A stretch of DNA of 5,230 bases from Bacteroidota bacterium (GTDB lineage Bacteria > Bacteroidota > Bacteroidia > Bacteroidales > GCA-2748055): the NCBI GenBank assembly GCA_030592605.1, contig JAUVIT010000170.1:1-5230 (forward strand). Direction: 5' to 3'. Position numbers and translations under genes: made by a program. The notes under the pieces were generated by a model. The model saw only the letters and a list, made by a program, of their open reading frames with translations. It was not told where the DNA came from and searched no databases. This document shows, piece by piece, positions 1 through 4,718 of the stretch; positions within the stretch are counted from its first letter, which is position 1; each line of letters begins with the position of its first letter.

Positions 1-360
1 CTCTGCATAACTGACCCGCCTGTTGGCCAGCGAATTGATCACAGAAACCCCGATTACAAGGAAGAGGTAGGTCATCTCCCGGATGGGGATCTGCTGGGTC
101 CGGTAACGGAGCATCCCGAATATGGCAAAAAGTCCCAGCGCAAAACCAATCTCAACACCCACATTCTCAAGCAGCATAATCATAAAGAATACCACCACAC
201 TAATCAGGATATAGGTAAAGAGGTATTCTTTTCTGGGCGTAATTCTATAATATAGAACCCTTACCAAAATGAGGACCACTAAGAGGTTAAAGGATGCGCG
301 GATAACCAGGTCCCAGAAGTCCTCCCAGTTCATCAATTCGATATTCAGAAATTCAGGCAT
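1..360 (-). CDS. DUF4956 family membrane protein, N-terminal 120 residues (cut by window edge)
   Basis: The reading frame opens at an ATG (358-360) and stays open to the left edge, giving 120 residues without a stop. Three hydrophobic stretches are visible: about residues 18-38, 46-64 and, after a short loop, 69-84. A fourth begins near 96-111. The loop motif ALGLFAIFGMLRYR (74-87) followed by IPIREMTYLF (91-100) is the hallmark I recognise for DUF4956 proteins; the charged R85/R87/R94/E95 cluster probably sits at the membrane face. The function of the family is unknown. It repeatedly neighbours VTC-domain genes, as here, where only 7 bases separate it from the VTC stop codon. It is therefore probably the last or next-to-last gene of the operon and may be the membrane partner of the VTC protein. 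No Shine-Dalgarno is evident; the upstream bases are A/T-rich. The family call is firm, the role is not known. Confidence 0.88.
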   Translation of the reverse strand, partial: MPEFLNIELMNWEDFWDLVIRASFNLLVVLILVRVLYYRITPRKEYLFTYILISVVVFFMIMLLENVGVEIGFALGLFAIFGMLRYRTQQIPIREMTYLFLVIGVSVINSLANRRVSYAE

Positions 361-367
361 GTTAAGT

Positions 368-1159
368 TTATTTTAGGGTTAGTTGGTACTGTTGATTGAG
401 CTGATTAACCTTTCTAACTTTACTCTTAAACCGGTTTTGTTTTAAGCCGGAATGTAGTAAGGCCATTCCAATGGCATATTTACTGAATCGGCTTGGCTTG
501 ATTCGTAGCGTTCTCAGAGCAGCATGAAGAGGTGAACCCGCCAGGTGATTTTCATATTTGATTTCAGCAATAGCGATCCCTGGAAGCGCCAACTCTTCCC
601 CATTCTCTTTACTGGTAAATTGCAAGCTATAATCAAGGGTCACACGTTCGGTTTGCGCCTGACTGACCAGGGTAATCCGACGGAATTCATTCTCCATGGC
701 AGAGTCGATTCCACTGCCAGCGTATGGAGAACAGGAAGCCAGGAACTCCTCCTCTTTCAACAGGACCGCATGTTCCATACCACTGGTTTTCACACGCTTT
801 TTGGTAGTTATTCCTTTGGCATTCTTCTTTTTCACCTCCAGAAAATGGAGTGTGCCTGAGCCATATCGCCGAATCCGCACCTTATGTCTGTTGGCCAGGC
901 CACGGTGATGTTTGTGATACATCTCCCGGCCATCGGTATCAAAATAGCGAGTATGATAGTGCTGGGAACGGGAACCATCAATCTCAAGCACCCTGTAGTC
1001 CTTGCACACCAAAGTCAGCAGCTCAGAAAGATGCTGAAAGCTGAAAAGGTACTTTTTGTCCTTTCTGCGCATCAGGCTGGCTTTGTTCACCTCCTCCAGG
1101 GAGATGCCTTCAAACCGCTTCAGTATTTCTTGAAAATCAGTCCCTGAACTCATATTCAT
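368..1159 (-). CDS. VTC domain protein, putative polyphosphate polymerase
   Basis: 263 residues that cover essentially a whole bacterial VTC domain (triphosphate tunnel metalloenzyme fold). In yeast Vtc4 this domain makes polyphosphate from ATP inside a basic tunnel. Landmarks: RRKDKKYLF (31-39), the first tunnel strand; YHTRYFDTDGREMY (68-81); HKVRIRRY (92-99), a basic strand; FLEVKKKNAKG (106-116); AEIKYE (198-203), where E199 is the likely metal ligand; and FSKYAIG (225-231), the typical closing motif. No signal peptide or membrane segment is present, so it is probably cytoplasmic and held at the membrane by the DUF4956 partner. A Lys/Arg/Gln-rich tail follows residue 231. The gene overlaps the end of the upstream secreted-protein gene by 23 bases, which suggests translational coupling. 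ATGs at 1159 and 1153 both fit; GGAAGG lies 3 and 9 bases upstream respectively, so the inner start (losing two residues) may be the real one. Polymerase activity is inferred from the family. Confidence 0.88.
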   Translation of the reverse strand: MNMSSGTDFQEILKRFEGISLEEVNKASLMRRKDKKYLFSFQHLSELLTLVCKDYRVLEIDGSRSQHYHTRYFDTDGREMYHKHHRGLANRHKVRIRRYGSGTLHFLEVKKKNAKGITTKKRVKTSGMEHAVLLKEEEFLASCSPYAGSGIDSAMENEFRRITLVSQAQTERVTLDYSLQFTSKENGEELALPGIAIAEIKYENHLAGSPLHAALRTLRIKPSRFSKYAIGMALLHSGLKQNRFKSKVRKVNQLNQQYQLTLK

Positions 1160-1562
1160 AAACCTTCCGCTTAACTAACTTATCCTTCTTGTTGTAAAAC
1201 TGTTTCTCTATTCTCAATCCATCCGAGTAGATGCTCTTCTCTTTACTTTCAACCCTGCCTTTTGAATCAAAGAATATCTCCTCCACCACCCTACCCTCTT
1301 CATCATACACATATTTCTGCCACGACTTCACTTCACCCTTGTTATTTAGCTCCTTGATCTCTAATAAATTACCCTGCTCATCAAACTTTTCATAGGACTC
1401 AAGCAAAGGCTCGTCAATGCCCTCTTCAACAAAATATTCATAAATAGACTGGGAAGCAATTTTTTTCTCCTTTATAATCTCAGTGCTTTGTCCAAGGATA
1501 GGACCTGCAAAAAGCATGAAGGTAGCGGTCAATAGGTACAAGACTCCAGTTTTTGCTTTCAT
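1137..1562 (-). CDS. Small secreted protein with YD/MORN-like short repeats
   Basis: 141 residues. A signal peptide is clear: basic MKAK, hydrophobic core about 6-20, and probable signal peptidase I cleavage after G24 (ILG|QS). The mature part is strongly charged and rich in Lys, Glu and aromatic residues. From about residue 57 it consists of roughly six 12-14-residue units, each with a D/N-x-x-G turn followed by beta-type residues: FDEQGNLLE, NNKGEVKSW, YDEEGRVVEE, FDSKGRVESK, YSDGLRIEK and YNKKDKLVKRK. This resembles YD (RHS), YwqK or MORN-type beta-hairpin repeats, but I cannot assign a named family. It is likely periplasmic or secreted. It is the second gene of the minus-strand operon: the lipoprotein gene ends 10 bases upstream, and its own 3' end overlaps the VTC gene by 23 bases. 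It could bind the product or an envelope component for the VTC/DUF4956 pair; that is inference only. Confidence 0.8.
   Translation of the reverse strand: MKAKTGVLYLLTATFMLFAGPILGQSTEIIKEKKIASQSIYEYFVEEGIDEPLLESYEKFDEQGNLLEIKELNNKGEVKSWQKYVYDEEGRVVEEIFFDSKGRVESKEKSIYSDGLRIEKQFYNKKDKLVKRKVYEYEFRD
1163..1168 (-). promoter_or_regulatory. Shine-Dalgarno-like GGAAGG before the VTC gene
   Basis: On the minus strand GGAAGG precedes the VTC gene. It lies only 3 bases before the ATG at 1159 but 9 bases before the in-frame ATG at 1153, so spacing favours the second start. It sits inside the last codons of the upstream gene. Such sites matter less in Bacteroidota than in other bacteria, so this is only suggestive. 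Confidence 0.35.
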
Positions 1563-1572
1563 AGAATCAAAT

Positions 1573-2343
1573 TTATAGTTTTTCTATGACAATTTCACCC
1601 AGATCTACCACCTGGTCCAGATCGTCAATACTTACCTCAAACTCTATGGTCACCTTATCGGATTCCCCGGTAACATCGTCAGAATAAAGGAAAACCTGGT
1701 AATCCCCCGGAATCAGTCTCCCGAACTCAAAATAACCCCCTGTCTGGGTCCTGATACGCTCATCATAGAAGGTATGTTTGTTATAGGTCAGGTAGACCTC
1801 CTGCTCCGTGGCATAATAGATTTTTTCTATAACCAGGTTTGGGTAAGAGCTTAGGTCCACATAATCGATCACCTTTACCACTCCTTTGATCATGGCGGCC
1901 CCCTCATCAAAATCCAAAGTGCTTAATTTTTCCAGTCTCCCCAATTCATGATCCTCGCCACGATCCAGTTCAAGTTCATACAACTTTTCCACATCCATAT
2001 TCAACACCGATGTGGAGTCGCCCGAAATAAAATATACCTGGTAGTTACCCGGGTAGAGGTATTTAAACCTGAACTGTCCCTGGTTATTGGTCCGTACCCT
2101 GTTACCCAGCTCCTCACTGGAACCGAAAACAATAAAGACATCCTCATCCACGGCCGGTTTCTCATAGATAAGCAGAGAGTAATCATCATTGTAAAACTGT
2201 TCTGTAATGGTACCGGAAATGGACCCGGTTCCACCCAATCCCTCATCTTTCTGACAGGAGAGGGGGAGCAACACAAGAAGCAAAGAAATCACAAGTATTT
2301 TCATGCAGAAATGTAATAATCTCCTGCAGGATGAATATATCAT
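1573..2343 (-). CDS. Probable surface-exposed lipoprotein with two tandem beta-sandwich-like domains
   Basis: 256 residues from the ATG at 2343. An in-frame ATG at 2304 (Met14) is probably the better start: it gives a compact lipoprotein signal peptide, MKILVISLLLVLLPLSC, with the lipobox cysteine at its residue 17 (residue 30 from the outer start). The residues after Cys are QKDEG, very close to the QKDDE-type lipoprotein export signal described for surface lipoproteins of Capnocytophaga and other Bacteroidota, so display on the outer face of the outer membrane is likely. The mature protein is acidic and consists of two homologous halves, about 41-140 and 151-256. Each holds a segment of the type R-(I/V)-R-T...G-x-F-x-F...L-x-P-G-(N/D)-Y-Q-V-(Y/F), which resembles carboxypeptidase-regulatory-like or Cna-B-like beta-sandwich domains. 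It has no catalytic motif I can see. It is the first gene of the minus-strand operon, 10 bases from the next, with a -7-like promoter just upstream. Function unknown; binding or scaffolding is plausible. Confidence 0.85.
   Translation of the reverse strand: MIYSSCRRLLHFCMKILVISLLLVLLPLSCQKDEGLGGTGSISGTITEQFYNDDYSLLIYEKPAVDEDVFIVFGSSEELGNRVRTNNQGQFRFKYLYPGNYQVYFISGDSTSVLNMDVEKLYELELDRGEDHELGRLEKLSTLDFDEGAAMIKGVVKVIDYVDLSSYPNLVIEKIYYATEQEVYLTYNKHTFYDERIRTQTGGYFEFGRLIPGDYQVFLYSDDVTGESDKVTIEFEVSIDDLDQVVDLGEIVIEKL
1576..2223 (-). repeat. Internal duplication inside the lipoprotein (protein-level tandem repeat)
   Basis: Two copies lie at about 1924-2223 (residues 41-140) and 1576-1893 (residues 151-256). 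The best-matching block pairs RVRTNNQGQFRFKYLYPGNY (82-101) with RIRTQTGGYFEFGRLIPGDY (196-215), both followed by QVY/QVF and an SGD/SDD turn. The ends also pair: HELGRLEKL with VDLGEIVIEKL. The similarity is clear in protein but eroded in DNA, so the duplication is old. Confidence 0.8.
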
Positions 2344-2366
2344 AAGTTATTTTTAAATCTGCTGAC

Positions 2367-2374
2367 CAAATATA
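2367..2374 (-). promoter_or_regulatory. Bacteroidota-type -7 element for the minus-strand operon
   Basis: On the minus strand the sequence reads TATATTTG, an exact match to TAnnTTTG, the -7 element of the Bacteroidota primary sigma factor. Transcription would start near 2363, giving a leader of about 20 bases to the ATG at 2343, or about 60 to the inner ATG at 2304. I find no TTTG (-33) at the expected distance upstream, so the promoter may be weak or need help. It is the only promoter candidate I see ahead of the four minus-strand genes. Confidence 0.5.
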
Positions 2375-2390
2375 GTAAATTCCCTAAGTG

Positions 2391-2398
2391 TATCTTTG
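2391..2398 (+). promoter_or_regulatory. -7-like element TATCTTTG upstream of the redox operon
   Basis: TATCTTTG followed by CA is a textbook TAnnTTTG match on the plus strand. Transcription from it would begin near 2402-2405, at the left edge of the 14-base palindrome, giving a leader of about 70 bases. A regulator bound at the palindrome would block this promoter. No -33 TTTG is found upstream. It competes with the downstream element at 2441-2448 as the promoter of the gene at 2476. Confidence 0.45.
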
Positions 2399-2403
2399 CA
2401 CCT

Positions 2404-2417
2404 GTAACATATGTTAC
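2404..2417. promoter_or_regulatory. Perfect 14-base palindrome, candidate Crp/Fnr-family operator
   Basis: GTAACATATGTTAC is identical to its own reverse complement and reads as GTAAC-N4-GTTAC, the half-site layout of Crp/Fnr-superfamily operators. It lies in the divergent intergenic region, 58 bases before the start codon at 2476. Its centre (2410.5) is about 41-42 bases before the start site predicted from the -7-like element at 2441-2448, the class II activator position, and about 47 bases upstream of the predicted minus-strand start. I recall that predicted HcpR-type regulators of nitrosative-stress genes use related sites in some anaerobes; the exact match is not verified here. The palindrome is seen; the regulator is inferred. 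Confidence 0.6.
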
Positions 2418-2440
2418 CGAATATTAGGCTCCTTATCCTG

Positions 2441-2448
2441 CATCTTTG
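2441..2448 (+). promoter_or_regulatory. -7-like element CATCTTTG, likely activator-dependent promoter
   Basis: CATCTTTG departs from TAnnTTTG only at its first base and is followed by TA. A start near 2452 leaves a leader of about 24 bases before the ATG at 2476, typical for Bacteroidota. The -33 region holds no TTTG; instead the palindrome at 2404-2417 is centred about 41-42 bases upstream, which fits a promoter that depends on an activator. Confidence 0.4.
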
Positions 2449-2475
2449 TATTAGAAAACAATAAACTTTAGAGCT

Positions 2476-3381
2476 ATGATACGAGAAATGGTCAAAATAG
2501 ATGAAGAGTTATGTGATGGATGCGGAGAATGTATTCCCAATTGTCACGAGGGTGCTTTGCAGATGATTGATGGCAAGGCCAGGCTGATCAGCGACCTGAT
2601 GTGCGACGGACTGGGTGCCTGCCTGGGCCATTGCCCACAGGGTGCCATAACTATAGAGAAAAGAGAAGCAGAGCCCTACAACGAGACCAAGGTCATGGAG
2701 ATCATGGTGGAAAAAGGTGAAAACACAGTGGTGGCTCATCTTCAGCACTTGAAGGAACACAATGAAATGGAGTTTCTGAAGGAGGGTGTTCAGTACTTGA
2801 AAGATCATAAGGAAGAACTGAAATTCAGTGTGGCTGAGATCTTGCAAAAGGTACACAATGCAAAGGTGGAAGAAGAGCAACTGGCCTGTGGTTGTGCCGG
2901 CTCCGAAGCACGCAGTTTCACTCCCCAGTCAGCAGCAGCAGGAACGATTCCCGCCGCAGGAGCCTTTACCATGGCAACAGGAACAGTGGCCGAGCAGCCA
3001 TCAGAACTACGACAGTGGCCGGTGCAGATGCACCTGATCAATCCCGGTGCCTCCTACTTCAGGCAATCTGACCTGGTTCTGGCTGCTGATTGCGTAGCTT
3101 TCTCAGTGGGCAATTTCCATTCAAAATGGCTCAAGGGGAAAACTCTGGCAATCGCCTGTCCAAAACTCGATTCCGGATTGGAAACATATGTGGAAAAGAT
3201 CAAAGGCTTGATAGATGAAGCAAAAATCAATACCTTAACTGTAATGATGATGCAGGTACCCTGTTGTGGGGGACTGATGCAGATGGTCAAAATGGCCGCT
3301 GGACAAGCAGAGAGAAAAATACCTGTTAAAAGGATCATTGTGGGAGTGGAAGGAGATATCCTTAGTGAGGAATGGGTTTAA
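2476..3381 (+). CDS. Ferredoxin-like 4Fe-4S protein with cysteine-containing C-terminal domain
   Basis: 301 residues, no signal peptide, so cytoplasmic. The N-terminal part is a two-cluster ferredoxin domain. The first site is canonical, CX2CX2CX3C (C13, C16, C19, C23). The second has only C43, C49 and C53, because the expected second cysteine is Leu46 (CDGLGACLGHC). A charged helical stretch (about 70-135) follows, then CGCAGS (C138, C140), then an Ala/Gly/Pro/Thr-rich linker (about 149-176). The C-terminal domain (about 177-301) carries ELRQWPVQMHL, AADC (C206), ACPKLD (C228) and VPCCGG (C263, C264), and could bind another cluster or act in thiol redox chemistry. I recognise this architecture from anaerobic Bacteroidota and Clostridia, where it is annotated only as a 4Fe-4S binding protein. 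It is the first gene of a three-gene operon with a cupin and a NapH-like membrane protein, from which it probably takes or to which it gives electrons. The ATG at 2476 is the first in frame after the predicted promoter. Exact reaction unknown. Confidence 0.85.
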   Translation: MIREMVKIDEELCDGCGECIPNCHEGALQMIDGKARLISDLMCDGLGACLGHCPQGAITIEKREAEPYNETKVMEIMVEKGENTVVAHLQHLKEHNEMEFLKEGVQYLKDHKEELKFSVAEILQKVHNAKVEEEQLACGCAGSEARSFTPQSAAAGTIPAAGAFTMATGTVAEQPSELRQWPVQMHLINPGASYFRQSDLVLAADCVAFSVGNFHSKWLKGKTLAIACPKLDSGLETYVEKIKGLIDEAKINTLTVMMMQVPCCGGLMQMVKMAAGQAERKIPVKRIIVGVEGDILSEEWV

Positions 3382-3395
3382 GCTCTTAAACGAAT

Positions 3396-3710
3396 ATGTA
3401 TAATAGGCCCACTAACAACGAGAATGCAACGAAACTACCGATAAATCAGGATGCCTGGTTGCTTTTCAGGTTTGACAAGCATGAGTTAATCAGGCTCCAC
3501 CTGGCTCCCGGCGAGTGCATGGAGAAACACATCAATGAATGGCGAATCATTTTTTTTATGCTCCGGGGAGCGGGTTCAATTAATGTGGAGGAAAGGGTAT
3601 ATGAGCTGGGAGTAGAGCAGTCATTCGCCGTGGAAGCCGGGAAAGAACGCTTCTGGAACAACAGTGGGGATCAAACCCTGGAACTGCTAGCTATTAAAAC
3701 CATTGAATAG
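3396..3710 (+). CDS. Small cupin-domain protein with degenerate metal site
   Basis: 104 residues, cytoplasmic, a single small beta-barrel of cupin type. Cupin motif 1 is recognisable as LAPGECMEKH...FFMLRGAGSI (about 36-62), with the typical strand-turn GxGxI. Of the usual ligands only H45 remains; the second His of HxH is Asn47. Motif 2 (about 72-90) reads ELGVEQSFAVEAGKERFWNN, where the usual Pro-x-Gly and metal-binding His are absent (R85/F86 occupy that place), although the trailing Asn is kept. Metal-dependent catalysis is therefore unlikely; sensing, binding or assembly are more plausible. It starts 14 bases after the ferredoxin gene and ends 8 bases before the NapH-like gene, so all three are probably cotranscribed. 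The start has no strong ribosome-binding site; a later start would cut into the fold only after the first 20 or so polar residues. A run of eight T lies in its coding sequence at 3550-3557. Confidence 0.8.
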   Translation: MYNRPTNNENATKLPINQDAWLLFRFDKHELIRLHLAPGECMEKHINEWRIIFFMLRGAGSINVEERVYELGVEQSFAVEAGKERFWNNSGDQTLELLAIKTIE

Positions 3711-3718
3711 AATTCCGT

Positions 3719-4699
3719 ATGCATAATACAAGACTCTTGCGACTTCCATTAGCCGTATTCCTCTTTGCACTCTTTCTTTTGATACCCGTTCAGCTCATGG
3801 TCGAAAATCCCATGCTGCTTCTGGAGCGTTTTCTGCCAGGAGCAGGATGGTTCGAAATTGTGCTGATAGCTCTCTACGGAGCTATTGTGGCATACAAAAT
3901 GCAGGATCCCTCCAAAGTGCAGACCTGGAGGAGATACACCTGGCTGGCCTTCTCGGTGCTTTTTTTTTCACAGCTTATCCTGGGACTGTTTGGATTTGAA
4001 AGATTCCTGATGACCGGGAAGCTGCATTTGCCCATTCCAATGATGATCTTGGCAGGCCCCATTTACCGGGGACACCTTTCGGTGATGAGCATCCTCTTTG
4101 TAAGTACCCTGGTGCTCTCGGGACCTGCATGGTGCAGTCACCTCTGTTACTTTGGAGCCGTCGATTCCATCAGCTCTGTCGGGAAAACCAGAAGGACACC
4201 CATCCGGAATAAATGGGCGCTGAAATCCACCGTACTGCTTCTCGTAATTGCCGGAGCCATTGTGTTAAGATGGATGAAAGTTCCGGTAATCACTGCCACC
4301 CTGCTTGCCATTGGTTTTGGCGTCGTTGGCCTGGGATTGATCCTGCTGGTATCAAGAAGAGAGGGTCGAATGGTTCACTGTACCGCCTACTGTCCCATAG
4401 GAACCATCGTCAACCTGACCCGTTTTGTCAATCCCTTCCGGCTGACCATCGATCAGAACAGCTGCACCGAATGCATGGTCTGTACCACCACATGTAAATA
4501 TGATGCTCTGAACCGGAAGGATATCGCTGCCAGGAAGCCGGGAATTACATGCACACTCTGTGGCGATTGTCTCTCCTCCTGCCATGCCGGTTCCATTCAC
4601 TACCGTTTCCCTGGACTTTCAAGCCAACGCGCCAGGTACCTTTATCTGTTTATCACCATATCATTGCATGCGGCCACCATGGCACTGGCCCGTATGTGA
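3719..4699 (+). CDS. NapH-like polytopic membrane 4Fe-4S protein
   Basis: 326 residues. Hydrophobic segments lie at about 9-28, 44-60, 74-93, 105-116 (short, possibly re-entrant), 118-136, 168-186, 190-211 and 307-323. Two NapH/NosR/CcoG-type cysteine pairs lie at membrane edges: WCSHLCYFGA (C139, C143), with Tyr in place of the usual Pro, and HCTAYCPIGT (C221, C225). They are followed by two canonical ferredoxin sites CX2CX2CX3C: C249/C252/C255/C259 and C278/C281/C284/C288. In NapH-type proteins these parts carry electrons from quinol to a partner. Here the partner is probably the ferredoxin-like protein encoded first in the operon; no nitrate reductase or b-type cytochrome gene is visible. 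The final hydrophobic segment after the ferredoxin domain is a C-terminal anchor that would place both ends of that domain near the membrane. A run of nine T (3960-3968) lies in frame. The gene converges on the arabinofuranosidase gene with 19 bases between. Family placement is secure, the physiological acceptor is not. Confidence 0.86.
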   Translation: MHNTRLLRLPLAVFLFALFLLIPVQLMVENPMLLLERFLPGAGWFEIVLIALYGAIVAYKMQDPSKVQTWRRYTWLAFSVLFFSQLILGLFGFERFLMTGKLHLPIPMMILAGPIYRGHLSVMSILFVSTLVLSGPAWCSHLCYFGAVDSISSVGKTRRTPIRNKWALKSTVLLLVIAGAIVLRWMKVPVITATLLAIGFGVVGLGLILLVSRREGRMVHCTAYCPIGTIVNLTRFVNPFRLTIDQNSCTECMVCTTTCKYDALNRKDIAARKPGITCTLCGDCLSSCHAGSIHYRFPGLSSQRARYLYLFITISLHAATMALARM

Positions 4700-4718
4700 T
4701 TCCACTATAGTGCAGGGT

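Noticed and set aside
545..859. Plus-strand open frame of 104 codons
   Set aside because: Lies wholly inside the VTC gene on the other strand, which has strong family motifs; its own product shows no recognisable domain.
1948..2316. Plus-strand open frame of 122 codons
   Set aside because: Antisense to the lipoprotein gene, whose signal peptide and duplicated domains are convincing; composition is that of a shadow frame.
2321..2330. TCCTGCAGGA palindrome near the lipoprotein start
   Set aside because: Ten bases only, within or just before coding sequence, with no link to a promoter element; likely chance.
2509..2880. Minus-strand open frame of 123 codons
   Set aside because: Antisense to the ferredoxin domain; its Phe/Leu/His-rich product is the usual shadow of Lys/Glu-rich coding sequence.
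3719..4699. Naming the membrane iron-sulfur gene napH
   Set aside because: No nitrate reductase genes are nearby and the first cysteine pair differs from the usual form; only family resemblance is supported.
4703..4712. Palindrome CACTATAGTG between the convergent genes, considered as a bidirectional terminator
   Set aside because: A folded stem would have only three base pairs around a TATA loop, flanking bases do not extend it, and no T run follows.
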